Below, in pieces: positions 19,835 to 32,002 of a stretch of 64,000 bases of DNA. Position 1 is the first letter of the stretch. Each line of letters opens with the position of its first letter. Source of the DNA: Cryoendolithus antarcticus (Eukaryota; Ascomycota; Dothideomycetes; Cladosporiales; Cladosporiaceae); the NCBI GenBank assembly GCA_002077065.1, contig NAJO01000044.1, positions 248,001 through 312,000 of the forward strand. The letters are read 5' to 3'. Position numbers and translations under genes: made by a program. The notes beneath the pieces were generated by a model. It ran no database searches. It was not told the origin of the DNA and was given only the letters and a program-made list of their open reading frames with translations.

Positions 19835-21910
19835 TCAGTGCGATCCTACACCGGCCCCGGCCAGAGAGTCAGTATTCTCGAAGCTATCGCGCCCAATCGT
19901 GAAGGTACCCGAATCACGGCCCAAAGATCCACTCGCTAGAGGGGGTTGGCGCTCGGCTATGGGGTGCAATCTGCCAGAACTGTCGGCATGGGCGTCTGGA
20001 ATGGTCTGGTCCGGCATGCCGTGCTCTTCATCGGGTGCGCGAGAACGTTCTGTGGTTGAGCGTCGGAAGTATGCCATAAACCCAAGGTATTGAGCACTGA
20101 GAAAAGCCCACGGGCCGTCAGATGATCCTGTTCTCGTGTTATCAGAGCTGGAGTCTTCGTCATCTTCGGTTTCGTCGTTGTCGCTTTCACCCGCAACCTC
20201 ATCTGTCTCTGGCCATTCCTCGTGGCCGCGTTGACACAGATGCACGAATACAGCCCATGCAGGCAGGCCCACTGGCCCTGCGGTCAACACTGTGTCCGAT
20301 ATATCACTGTTTGTCCAGCCACTTGCCGCTAGATGCAGTGCAAGAGCGACTGGCACTGTGATCAGGAACACCAAGTAGAGCAGTGGATGCCGTAATGGTC
20401 GAGCTAGCTTCGCGAGCCCGGGGAGAATGAAGAGACACCACAAAGCGGTCGCTACGCGCTGTACTTCCCGATCTTCTCCTGCACCTCGCATAACATAGCC
20501 AGCGCAGGCTATGGCGAACCCGGAGAAGACGTGATAGCTCGGCGGGATCACGCACTTCCTCCACGGACGCCGAGCGACCCATATCGTCCAAATCACGCCA
20601 AGTAAAACGATGGTGGTGGATGTTACAGTGGCGGAATACTGGTCGAACGCGAAGCCAGGCTCAGAGATGTCTGCGAGTACGGTATCAGGCGCAATGCTGA
20701 TGGAGGTGTCGATCTGATCCTGCGCCAAGACTACGGGAACGAAGAGGTGTAACGCCAGACCATACAACAGAGCGCGCAGACTTTTGTAAGATTTCCGACG
20801 AAATGAGACGAGTGATAGACTAGAGCAACACTTCAAGATCCTAGAAGCAGCATGTCCGCCTGGTCTTGCACGGGCTCGAGCCGGGTCGACCACTGTTTCT
20901 TGCTCCGGCGAGTTTCGATCACGCGAGTCCCTGAATACGGCACGGATCGCTGACGATAAATAGGCCGTGTTCAGATGGACTTGAGCCACAGACTGTGTGT
21001 CACATAGCTTTGACCTGCATTCTTGCAAGATCTTGACGCACTGGGAGGATCGCTCGTCCGCAAGTACTTCTGACACCTCCCCGTCGTGTTTGCAACTGTA
21101 CAGTCTGTACAGTCTGTGCGCTGTCTCGAGCCAGGAGGACGAATCATTGCTGTTCCACATCTGCATCTTGGCGCGATGCAAATCATAGAGCCGCCGAAAT
21201 GTCAAGGTGTCGGGAATCAACATTGGACGCATTGCTCTGATTTGGTGATTTGTCACATCCAGCCTCATATCCTCCAGTAGCTTTAGTAACCGTCGTAGCC
21301 CATCACATAGAGCTGCCTCGTTGTTGCTGAAGACACCTTGACTTATGGCGCACTGCATCTCATCGACCACATGGTCGCGCATCGGCGCACAATGCTTCTT
21401 CATCACCGTTGCGAGCCACTTGGCTAGATCTGCTAGGCCGTACGTTCCGTTGTCGATTTCTTGGAAGAGGTGGTCGACGTCTAGGCGGTCTTCGACTTCT
21501 ACCTGGTCGGCGTCTGAAACCAGAGTCGAGAGAACATTTCGTACGACTTCGAAGACTTTGCGGAGGCGCTTTCTGCTTTTAGTCATGACCGCCCTCCAGA
21601 ACTTGATAGTAGTCTCGTCGTCTGTCCCCTTGAGTATCCGCCGTGCTTTGTTGAGCAGATATACTTCCGGCTCAAGGGCATGCCAGTACTCATCTGCAGT
21701 TTTGACCTTCTCCTTGCCCTTTGCACCATCCAGATTAGGTCTGAAGTGTAGCTCGCGGTCAAAGTTCACATCGTGCCTCAGCTTTGGGTTGTTGATAATC
21801 CGGGGCATATCCAGCTCTGCTAATGTATCGGGGGTGATCGGAGGGGTCTTACTAGCGCCCTGGAGGAAGGTAGCGTACATGTCCATGCCGCCGGCTCTCT
21901 CGATGAGCAC
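19835..21910 (-). CDS. TCP11-domain protein fused to a multi-pass membrane region; 5' end uncertain
   Basis: The frame is open from about 22000 to the stop at 19835; GTG at 21910 is only where the visible 691-residue piece begins, so an upstream exon is likely. Residues about 32-265 match the fungal TCP11/Sok1 domain: LDMPRIINNPKLRHDVNF, LHFRPNLDG, KKHCAPMRDHVVDEM and LDVTNHQIRAMRPMLIPDT. The usual C-terminal third of TCP11 is absent. Instead, residues about 378-560 hold five or six hydrophobic segments (for example LYGLALHLFVPVVLA, TIVLLGVIWTIWVA, LYLVFLITVPVALALHLAA). An acidic, Ser-rich cytosolic-type tail follows. TCP11 proteins (yeast Sok1) are linked to cAMP/PKA signalling. The fusion could be genuine or the product of two merged genes. 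Confidence 0.7.
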   Translation of the reverse strand: MLIERAGGMDMYATFLQGASKTPPITPDTLAELDMPRIINNPKLRHDVNFDRELHFRPNLDGAKGKEKVKTADEYWHALEPEVYLLNKARRILKGTDDETTIKFWRAVMTKSRKRLRKVFEVVRNVLSTLVSDADQVEVEDRLDVDHLFQEIDNGTYGLADLAKWLATVMKKHCAPMRDHVVDEMQCAISQGVFSNNEAALCDGLRRLLKLLEDMRLDVTNHQIRAMRPMLIPDTLTFRRLYDLHRAKMQMWNSNDSSSWLETAHRLYRLYSCKHDGEVSEVLADERSSQCVKILQECRSKLCDTQSVAQVHLNTAYLSSAIRAVFRDSRDRNSPEQETVVDPARARARPGGHAASRILKCCSSLSLVSFRRKSYKSLRALLYGLALHLFVPVVLAQDQIDTSISIAPDTVLADISEPGFAFDQYSATVTSTTIVLLGVIWTIWVARRPWRKCVIPPSYHVFSGFAIACAGYVMRGAGEDREVQRVATALWCLFILPGLAKLARPLRHPLLYLVFLITVPVALALHLAASGWTNSDISDTVLTAGPVGLPAWAVFVHLCQRGHEEWPETDEVAGESDNDETEDDEDSSSDNTRTGSSDGPWAFLSAQYLGFMAYFRRSTTERSRAPDEEHGMPDQTIPDAHADSSGRLHPIAERQPPLASGSLGRDSGTFTIGRDSFENTDSLAGAGVGSH

Positions 21911-22503
21911 TTTGATGTCACGGTCCTCCGTACGTGTCCAGGCCAGACGACAAGCCTCTTTGACAAGCGGTGAGGGTTGCCAACCTCAGCAGCGATGCTT
22001 CCCTCGAATGAAACGTGATCGCCGTACTACGTTGTCTGACTTCACACTTTAGTAGGCGACCTCCCGAAAGCTTGCGAATGCGGGCCCCTAGACCACTGAA
22101 TTCACCGAGTCCTTACCCGGCCTGCTCCCCAGGCAATGAAGACCAGTCGGGGCCTAGACTCTTCTGCAATGGAACGCAGCAGCTCAGAGGAAAGCGTTGT
22201 AATCGTTGTACCCACTATGTAGGTTAAGACGAAGATCTTGGGAAAGGTCAAGTCACCTGACCCATGCCCGCCCTTGGACCCCCGGCACAGGCTCTCGAAG
22301 CTTAGCCGACTGTAGCCAATCATTGTGTTGGCCCGGGCAGGGTTAGCGGAGATAGAGTGGGGTGATGGAGAGGGAGAACATCGCAGGTGAGCGCTCTCTG
22401 GGGAATCATCGTTCCCACCCTGTTGAACAGAACTAACAAATCTCGCCGCGCTTCCAGGTCCTGTGGCAGTCGCTGACTGCGTCGCGGCCACGCTTGGTCC
22501 ACC

Positions 22504-23604
22504 ATGGCAGACGGAGCACTCATCGCGGCATCTTGCGCATGTGGACTTGTCGATTGTATGATTCAGATCCACCAAGTCGCCTATGGGCGGCGACGAGCTC
22601 TCACGATACCATGCTGGGCACCTAAATGCAGATCGAAGCGGGAGAGGGACGGATGTGCAGATTTGACCGATCAGGCGGCTTCATACCATTCGGACGTGAC
22701 GGGAGGGTTCAAGGCTCGTACCCTTTTCGCAGGCTCTAGACATGAGGACCTCGTTTGCACGGACGCAAAAGCAGTCTCGCAGCGCAACCTGTGCTCGTGG
22801 TCGGGGATATCTCAGGGTCCAGAGAAAACAGTCCAGTCTATCACGGAACCCTCCGTAGATCACACTGCGACAATATCCGAGAAGACGCTCTCCGGTTTCT
22901 GCCAGCCGGAAACAGACATGATATTAGACCCCGATGCCACCCATCTCTCGTCGCGCGAGAGCTCGCGCAGTAGCTCAAGTCCTACCTCCGATGATGGTGC
23001 TTGCGATCATGTACGCGGCGCTGGAGGGTGGAATAATATCAGAATGGATCCGTGTGTCATGTGGTACAAGCGGGTCCAATCGCTAGCAAGGAAATCATGG
23101 CTGTTGCTACTCTGTCCTGTGTGTATAATGGTCATGGAGGATTACTCAGCGAGAAGGCCTTCTGGGATGAGAATGCAATGGCTGTCGAGACATTGGGTAC
23201 GTCTCGTCAAGCGCACTGTCGTGCAGCCCGAAGCTAATGCCACGCAGTCGAAATTGTCCAGCAGTCCGGGTCCAGTCCCGAAACAGAGTCCTCCGCCCTC
23301 GCTGTTTCTGTGCGCTGTCCTACTCTGGACCATGTTGCAATTTCTGTACTACAAGACTAACGAGCGCGACCGCTTGCAGCATGTCTTCCTCGCAGCAACG
23401 GCCAGCACTGGACTACTGCTTGGTCTCCATCTTGGCTTTGACATTCCCACCAGCTTTCTGTGTACTGTGCCATGGTGCGTATACTTGGGACTCTTCGCCA
23501 GTGACCTAGTACATTGTACAGCGCGCGCTACACAGCGTGTGTCAACATCGCTAGGCAGGACAGTCAAAGAGGTGATGAAGACGAAGGAGCCACTGAGAGC
23601 TTGA
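22504..23604 (+). CDS. Hypothetical membrane protein, 366 aa
   Basis: Frame from ATG at 22504, divergent from the TCP11-type gene. The N-terminal 180 residues are hydrophilic and Ser-rich, without a recognised domain. A hydrophobic stretch (KSWLLLLCPVCIMVM) lies near residue 200. Two or three membrane segments lie near the C-terminus: SLFLCAVLLWTMLQFLYY, VFLAATASTGLLLGLHLGF and FLCTVPWCVYLGLFA. An unspotted intron near 23195 (GTACGT) is possible. The C-terminal segments faintly resemble the membrane region of the neighbouring TCP11 fusion; this is too weak to claim homology. Confidence 0.45.
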   Translation: MADGALIAASCACGLVDCMIQIHQVAYGRRRALTIPCWAPKCRSKRERDGCADLTDQAASYHSDVTGGFKARTLFAGSRHEDLVCTDAKAVSQRNLCSWSGISQGPEKTVQSITEPSVDHTATISEKTLSGFCQPETDMILDPDATHLSSRESSRSSSSPTSDDGACDHVRGAGGWNNIRMDPCVMWYKRVQSLARKSWLLLLCPVCIMVMEDYSARRPSGMRMQWLSRHWVRLVKRTVVQPEANATQSKLSSSPGPVPKQSPPPSLFLCAVLLWTMLQFLYYKTNERDRLQHVFLAATASTGLLLGLHLGFDIPTSFLCTVPWCVYLGLFASDLVHCTARATQRVSTSLGRTVKEVMKTKEPLRA

Positions 23605-24475
23605 AAGGAACGCGCTATCGCGGAGGTGGCTGCGACCTTGGAAGCAAATGCACCTGGGTGTCCTGCAAAGCTTCAGATTGAGCGATTATTGTGACTGGCG
23701 CTGCGCGAGTAGTGCAGCACACTGTCTCATTGATGTTGCGCCACACCATCATGGTCTTAGTGTGGGTGTATCCTGAGGGCTGGCAAGATCGAACGCGAAC
23801 ATGGACATTGCATGGATTACTGGATCGTCCACTCGAGATTACGCAATGAGGCTCCAGCTGAGATCTGTCGCTATTATTGGCTCTTTCTGAGGGAAGGAAT
23901 CACGTGTGACAAAGTGGAGTAGCTGGCGAGAGTGTGTGACCAAATCGGTCGCCCGCCATAGGCAGTCCCTCAGGACCTGGGAAAGAGTGAAGAGCCGAAC
24001 TGGCAATTCAGTCCCGGTCAGCAATGAAGGAAGGACACCGGCTGACGAACGACTTATCTCCGCTCATCTGAACATTGGGAGATCGCCAACGGGAAGAGCG
24101 CCATGCCCGAAGATACACAATCTGGTCCAGCACAGAGGATGGCATCACGCCAAAGACGTCGGGGAGTCGTAAGTGTGATGCAGGGGACGTCTTTTCATCG
24201 GCGCAAGTTGCGCTGGACGCAACTGGAGGAGGAAGTAATAGTAGGATAGGATATCCCAGAATCTGGGCGGGACTACCTTCAGGTGGTGCATAATATAGCG
24301 AAGCAGATATGGACCGCTAGTGAGAGACACATGCGATCGTGCTGCTACTCAACGGCTCGAGAAGTAGCACTGATATCTCCATCGGCACGATCAGATAACT
24401 CTGCAGCGAGCAAAACATTATTCAGAACACTAGTAACGTCTCACACTCTTGTAGAGGCGGATGCAACATCTGGCA
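23605..24475. other. Intergenic, no gene supported
   Basis: About 870 bases between two 3' ends. Short frames on both strands show no family features, repeats or RNA gene. Confidence 0.5.
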
Positions 24476-26576
24476 CTACAACCTAGGCTTCGTACCCGGC
24501 TTCGCACCGAGACTCCTCCTCTTCATCGGGCTCTGCATACTACGCGTCGGCTTCCACCCATGAGCATCCCTCTTCGCCTTCGTCGTAGCATTGCCAGTCG
24601 GGTTCGGTGCATTCAGCGTTGTGTTATAGATCGCATCATCCGGCAAGACATCGAACTGCACCGTCCCATTGCCTTCCCTAAACGTGCTCTCCGCGGTGCC
24701 CTTGGTGATGTATCCCCTCCTGACATCGTACTTTCCAGTAGCAATATCCTTCCGCCCGATGCCACGCTCAAACAGTTCCAGCGCAGCCAGAGGCTGGTAG
24801 AAAGGCACCTCGTGACCCGACTCGTAGATCCTTGCGAATGCGAAGTTGGCGCTCTGCTTCACTTGCCCGTGGGTAATGTGGTCCGAAGTCTTCATGTCGA
24901 CGTAGCCGGCGTTGCAGTAGCCTGGCGCATCGATCTCTTCCGCCACAGCTTGACCACCGAGCCAGTTGCAATTGTAATCTGCATCGCCGGCAAATTGTAC
25001 CACATAGACTCCTTGCGATACGAGCGCTCGGCAGGCTTCGATCGTGCCGCTCTCGCGATCATCATCTCCGGTATTGACGAAGGCGTTGTAGACCGTGTTC
25101 CCGCCATCGCTGGTGTAGTTCACAAACGCCCCAAGAGCTTTCTGCACTTTCTCCGAGTTCAGATATGCGCGCCAGTAGCCGTATGGGAATGGATCTGGCG
25201 CCAGCTCGCGGATATCGTACTCGTCCCGCCCCGGTATGTTGTCCAGCACAGCCTCCACGTTGTTGGCACAGAAGTTGTCTGCTGCAGCGCAGATGCTGTT
25301 GATGCCGCTCTTGTAGCAGTAGATCGTCTGATCGTAGCAGTTGCCAGCGCCGTACAAGGCGTTGTAGACTTGACTCTGGATGGACTGATTGTAAGGTGAG
25401 TAGTCGTACGTATTGCCTGGGGAGACGGTAAAGTTGTAGTAGGCTTGGTACTGGATGAGCGGATCATACCAGCCGTTCCCGATCAGCACCGTGCTGAGGC
25501 TGATATGGTGCGCGCCTGGGAGCTGACCCTTTCTGATGAGGGCATTTTGGGTTTCGATGTACCTGGTTTCGTTAGTCACGATGGTTCTCCCAAACTCGAC
25601 GTCGTAGGTAATGCTGATATACGCTCAGCCACAGCAGTGCATCACCGCACTGTGGCGACCGTGAGAGGCGCGGGCTCGGAATGGGTACAGCCGCGCCTCT
25701 GCGTTCGTCTGCGAAGCTGAGTAACACACGCAGCATCGCTAATGCTTATGGTAGCATAGACGCATCTTGAACTTCCCGGAGAAGTGCAAGGTTGCTTGAG
25801 AGAGTAGGACTTACTCGTTGAAAACAGGCCCATAATGCCCTCCATAGCTCTCCGTAGCAAAGTTGAACTCATTCCTCGAATATTGAGGAAACGCGCCCAT
25901 AAAACCCTGCAATGTCTTCCACATGCTCGGCGCAGCCCCTTGTGTAGAGTTCGCCGTGTCCGTCTCGTTGGGGTAAGAGAACGTCCCACAACTTCCAGTC
26001 GCGTAGTCGGGACATGTCGCGTCCGGCAAAGTGACGATGCTCCCAGAGCTGCTGTCGACGTATGCTGAGACCGGCTTTGAGTAAGAGAAGCCTACTTGAG
26101 CCGGGTGGTCGATGAAGAGCATGTTTGAGACATTGCTGCAGTGTGTCGTCAGCAACAACGTCCTCACTCATCGACGCTCCCTCACTGAGGTTTCCTCACT
26201 CACTTCCAAGCATAAGGATTATTCACCACCTCCCCATCAGCGTTTATAGAACAAGGTCCCAGCTCCTCGAAAAGTCCAATCATCGACGAGCTGCCAGGCC
26301 CTCCATTGATCCATACCGTCAAAGGCGCCTTGCTCGGGTCCCCATTCCTCGCCTCAAAGAACCAGAAAAAGATTCTTGATCGGCCGCGACATTGACGTAT
26401 CCAGAAAAGCTCTTGACGCCCGGCGTGAGCTCGCAGATTCCTTCAGGCACTTCCTTATAGCGCACGTGCTGATTATAGTAGCCGACTTTGGTGATGAGGT
26501 CGGTAGGAGTGGGGACGAATTGAGCGATGCTAGAGGAAGTGAGGAGAGCCGCACTGAAGAGGAAAGTGGGTAGCAT
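24476..26576 (-). CDS. Secreted serine carboxypeptidase (S10) with an apparent 1-base frameshift in exon 1
   Basis: Exons 26576-26204, 26135-25815 and 25562-24476; splice sites fit (GTGAGT/CTGCAG and GTAAGT/CCAG). A signal peptide ([20 protein letters not shown]) starts the protein. Family landmarks are [11 protein letters not shown] (oxyanion region), [11 protein letters not shown] (catalytic Ser), [10 protein letters not shown] (Asp) and [11 protein letters not shown] (His). In exon 1 the frame from the ATG reads VNVAADQ and then leaves the family. The family sequence [11 protein letters not shown] continues one frame over from 26373, with no room for an intron. One base appears lost within GAATC (about 26373-26375). 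The enzyme would release C-terminal residues from peptides in acidic surroundings. The gene is either newly inactivated or carries a sequencing error. The basic C-terminal tail is duplicated at 18564-18640. Confidence 0.85.
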
Positions 26577-27119
26577 AATGACGGTGAAGAGGTGACAGTG
26601 AGATTTCCGCGAGTGAAGAGCGTAATTGAGGATGAGGAAATGAGACACTCGAAGTGAGGACGGGTACCTACGACGCCTGTTGTACTCACGTTACTGCCGT
26701 GAGGACATCCTTGCTTCTTCGCCGGGTACGACATCAGAGTCCGGCGGGCGAGGGACTCAGTCGTCATTTCGCATCTATGAAGCCAGCTAGCGCAAGATCT
26801 CGTGCTTGATGCAGCGTTAGTTGCGCAGTAGTGGCATCTTGCTAATGATAAGAGCGGAGTGAGGCTCTGAAGCGGAAGCTTGGAGAATCTTGGGTTGCGG
26901 GGCGGACCGCACCCAATCAGGAAGGCACGCGACATGGTGGTAGAACTGGCGCACACAGGGTACGGAGGTATGAGCTTGCAAGTAGACATTGCAGACTACT
27001 GGATTTGTCTCTGTTCATCATGCATACTCGTTGCCTCTCCAACTACCCTCATCCTCTGCTCTGCATATCCCGACTACCGCAGTCCATCAAACCTCGAGCT
27101 CTTCCGCCGAACGAACCGC
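26577..27119. other. Intergenic upstream of the carboxypeptidase
   Basis: This holds the carboxypeptidase promoter and the 3' end region of GAPDH. No further gene is supported. Confidence 0.5.
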
Positions 27120-28382
<1,263 letters not shown>

Positions 28383-28664
28383 GATTGCGGTTGATCTGGT
28401 CTGGGGATGATCTGTGTTGGTCAGAGTAAGGTCAAGAGAGGAAGGCGATGTCGATCCAGGAACTCACATTAGTGTAGTGTTGTTGTGCTGGTGCTTTTGT
28501 TGAGAGATTTCGGTGCAGTGCGGGGCAGATATTCTCGAGCTGGTATTCGGTGGAGGGGCAACTTTGTGTGTGTGGCGTTGATAGGCAGGCACGGCGCGAC
28601 GACGTGACTTTGATTTTGCTTGGGCAGTGAACGCAACCATGGCTGGATGCTCTTCTAGTACTGC

Positions 28665-28671
28665 TTATATA
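28665..28671 (-). promoter_or_regulatory. TATA box of the GAPDH gene
   Basis: TATATAA on the minus strand, 283 bases upstream of the start codon. A pyrimidine-rich stretch and a probable 56-base 5' UTR intron lie between it and the ATG, so a transcription start near 28630 is plausible. Inferred from position and sequence. Confidence 0.5.
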
Positions 28672-29550
28672 CTACCACTACAACTCTATGGCATCCGTCT
28701 TCGGACCATCACTCTACCTTGTGTCACCACGCGATTCCCGGTCCTCTGGGTACCCCGCCATCCTCCGTTTCGTTCCGCAGCACTCCAGCACACCCGGGTC
28801 TACCCTTAGCCTAGGCGATATGTATGTCCCAGTAACCGCGGAGCGATGCTTGACTCGCCGTCCAGAATACCGAGCGTCCTATGCTTCATCTCATGCTCAT
28901 AGCATTCATTGAAGACCCAAGGCTTTTGAGTGGTGATGACAAGCTGGAGGCGATCGGGCCTTCTGCGGCGCAGCACAGGCGGACTCCGACGACTTTCTCA
29001 GCGCTTTCGAAATTGCTTACGGGATCTTGAGTCACAGTTGCAATATCACGGTGCCATACGCTGGTTGTAATACGAAATCGTCTATACTCGTGACTGTGTT
29101 TGATGATCATAATGCTACCGATACAATGCTGTCCTGGGCCCCGATGGCCATGCAAATCATTTCTATTGGACCTGAGCAGGATCCTCTATCGCCATCTGCA
29201 CGCTCTATCATATGCCTTCCGTCATGCGAAACGCCATCTCGTGTATCTCGTGATATCCTGCTGATCTTGTGGCTGTGCCCCATCCTGTGAGAGAGCCTTC
29301 AGCTCGTTCGCTAGGCTCTCGTTTGACCGCCTCTTTCCAGAAAGTCCGAAAGGGAAGGACTGCTCAAATCAGCTCATCCACACGAGTGGAGTGCGAGCCT
29401 ATGGTGCCGTGAGAGTCAGTCTCAGAGTGAAGACACTTCCAGGACTGCTCTCTCGATTCGACGTTGATTGACATATTCACTATTCCAGATGCGATTGCGC
29501 TAAGACAGGCGTGTTCAAGGATTTCCGGAGTGGTGGGTGCAGTCAGACGC
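28672..29550. other. Intergenic, no gene supported
   Basis: A frame of about 100 codons ending near 29290 on the + strand (contains TVPYAGCNTKSSILV) is open but unrecognised and lacks support. Nothing else is seen. Confidence 0.4.
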
Positions 29551-30978
29551 TCACAAAGCCAAGGCCGCAGCAGCCACAGCACCGACGAGCGCCGGAATGC
29601 TCGCAGGGAATGCGGTAGGCGCAGCAAAACCGGCAGACGACGCAGTGCCACCAATCATGCTGTTGAAACCCCCCAGCCTTGCTCCGCCAGTCTCGACGGA
29701 CACCGAAGTGACCGGGTTAGCCACATCCGTCGCACTAGGTACTGATTTTGCTCCAGATGATATCTCCAGGATATTGTTGTCGGTGCTGTTGAAGTTTGTC
29801 TGGGCAAGAGAGATCTCGTTGTTTTGAAGATCGTACACCACATATGCAGATCGGAGGAAAGTATCGCCAAGTACAGGTGTACTGCTACCTGCCGGACCGA
29901 TGCCGAGAATACAGATCGGGTCACGGTTCGTGCCACCTGCAATGAACACCAGTTCGTTCATAGGTACGCTGATAGTAGGCGAAGAGAATGTGAAATCAAT
30001 AGTGGCATCCGAGTTGATGAGGTCGCAATCGACAATCGCTGCGCCCTGTTGGGAATCGTAGGAGGTACCGAGTGCGCTGAAGATGTCGTTGGCGATTTGG
30101 TCGGGTAGGTACATCAAGCTGCTTCCTGAATCGAGCAATGCGGGTGATGCGATGTTGCTCGCAATCGAGCCCTTGGTGCCGTTCATTCCTACAGCCGTCA
30201 TCGCGATGATGAACTCGGCGTAGTATCCCTGAGTCGGGATGATGGGCAATGTCTCAAGCTCTCCAGTGTACTTTGCTGTGTTGACGCCACCGAACAGTAT
30301 CGAACCCATGGACGCGTCCAAGTCGTTCAGCCATAAGCTGTAGGCGTTCGTATTGATGTAGCCAGAGTTCACCAAGTTCTTCGGGATATTGGGGTAAGGA
30401 TTCCCGGTGGACGCTGGAACTTCATTTGCCACGTAACCGATGCCAAGCACACCCTCCATTGAGCTCGACACCAGGCCAACACCAAATTGCTGGTTGTCCA
30501 GGCTGATGTCTGAGAAGCTGACAACGTCAGTGACGTAGTTGCCAGACGATCCAGAGCCATCGACATATGAGATGTTGAAGTCGTTATTGATCAGCTTGTA
30601 GGTCGAAGATGCGCTCGAGTCGTAAGTTCCTGACGCTGAGCAAATGCCCTGCTGCGAAGTACAAAGCTGGCTGTTCGGTACGTTGACCCACAGATCACTG
30701 CTTCCAGTGTCGATGTGCATGTGCAGATCTTGAGCTGGAGTGCCAATCGAGATGTTCATGAAGTACAAAGTGCCTTCGTTGTCGAGTTCCGCAGTCACGG
30801 TGCCAGCTCGTCGCCGTAATCGCGCGAGTGATTGAGCAACTGGATCCTTGATGTCTCTGCGCTGGATGTCATGCTGTATCACTCTGGGCGCAGAGGTGGA
30901 AGGTTGTCGAAGCTGAAGAGCGTTTGATTGACATATCAGTGCCGCCTGAGCGGCGAGTATCGTCGTTAGGGCATACAT
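29551..30978 (-). CDS. GPI-type secreted aspartic protease (A1), 475 aa
   Basis: Single exon. A signal peptide occupies residues 1-20 and a pro-segment ends near the basic LARLRRRAG (51-59). The two catalytic motifs are DTGSSDLWV (90-98) and DSGSSLMYL (283-291). The flap region YVDGSGSSGNYVTD and the C-terminal GDTFLRSAYVVYDL are typical of the OpsB/yapsin-like group. The last 45 residues are Ser/Gly/Ala-rich and end in a hydrophobic stretch (SIPALVGAVAAAALAL), as in a GPI-anchor signal. It should act at the cell surface or wall, processing proteins at acidic pH. Confidence 0.95.
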   Translation of the reverse strand: MYALTTILAAQAALICQSNALQLRQPSTSAPRVIQHDIQRRDIKDPVAQSLARLRRRAGTVTAELDNEGTLYFMNISIGTPAQDLHMHIDTGSSDLWVNVPNSQLCTSQQGICSASGTYDSSASSTYKLINNDFNISYVDGSGSSGNYVTDVVSFSDISLDNQQFGVGLVSSSMEGVLGIGYVANEVPASTGNPYPNIPKNLVNSGYINTNAYSLWLNDLDASMGSILFGGVNTAKYTGELETLPIIPTQGYYAEFIIAMTAVGMNGTKGSIASNIASPALLDSGSSLMYLPDQIANDIFSALGTSYDSQQGAAIVDCDLINSDATIDFTFSSPTISVPMNELVFIAGGTNRDPICILGIGPAGSSTPVLGDTFLRSAYVVYDLQNNEISLAQTNFNSTDNNILEISSGAKSVPSATDVANPVTSVSVETGGARLGGFNSMIGGTASSAGFAAPTAFPASIPALVGAVAAAALAL

Positions 30979-32002
30979 TTTCGTGAATGTGCTGTTGGTC
31001 GTTTTGTCGACGAGGAATGAGAAGCTGCTCTATGATGTATGAAAAGTCGGAGGGAAGAATGAGAGGCAATTGAATACAGGGCTGTGTCCGAAGTGACGAA
31101 TAGAGATGACGAGGCCGTCGCACGTGAAGCGTGTGCCAGTGGCGGAGCCGCGGAGTGAGGTCGTGTATGGAATGACGATGGTTCCCTGAGCAGTGGCAAG
31201 CAAAATTTAGTCTGCGCGTTCCGTTACGCCGTTGATGGAAGAAATGCTGATGAAGAGAATGAACTAGAGAAAGTCATACCATGAAGAGAAAGTCTGGAAC
31301 TGTAGGCTATACGGCGCGCACGGCGCAGCCAAGTGATGTGAGCGATGGCAGGGCAAGATGAGACAGTCGAAGTGACGCGTATGGAAGAGCCAAGCTTTCG
31401 TGGCGCGGCAGATCTGGAGAACTTTATTCGGTTCTCGGAACGCACAAGGCTCGACTTGCCTTGGAGGATATTGTCATGAGCTCTGGGTACAGACACCTTT
31501 TGCTCGAACGGAACCCACAAAGTAGACACTGTATCGCGCCGTCTGAGTATGGAGTGCAGCATGTCCGGGTCGACGGCGTCGCGGCCAAGTGTTTGCCCAG
31601 CCGCATCCTCACCTATTTGCGGCACGAAGCGCAGACTGCGGATCGAGGATTGGTGAGAATCCAGACTGTGCAGGAGTGAGCATTGGTGTTCCTAGGGTTC
31701 CCTGTGTGCATCCTTGTGTGCGAACAACACCGAGGCTGACGGTGCAGATGGAGGCTTTTCAAGATGTGATGGGAAGTCGGAGATGCCATGAGAGGACAGT
31801 TAATTAATACCGCTAATGCCTTATCAAGATCGACATGCATTTTTCAGCCGTGCGTGCACTCTCAGGGATGCAGGTTGCATATAAACCGTCGGAAGTTGAA
31901 CCGCATCCTTGGGAATGCAGAACAGTATCTGAAGACACAGACCGTGTGAATTGACGCTACGAGCTTGATAGAAAGAAGATCTGCACAGGGAGAACTAGAT
32001 CC
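30979..32002. other. Intergenic between aspartic protease and deaminase starts
   Basis: Divergent promoters lie here. Frames at 31224-31625 and 31461-31840 overlap each other on opposite strands and show no domain. Confidence 0.5.

Noticed and set aside
22102..22575. Minus-strand frame with Cys-rich start and IFVLTYIVGTTITTLSSELL
   Set aside because: It could be a 5' exon of the TCP11 gene, but no convincing acceptor joins them and it overlaps the start of the 22504 gene. Left out for lack of support.
31224..31840. Opposed frames between the aspartic protease and deaminase genes
   Set aside because: They overlap on opposite strands, lack domains, and lie in promoter-sized DNA.
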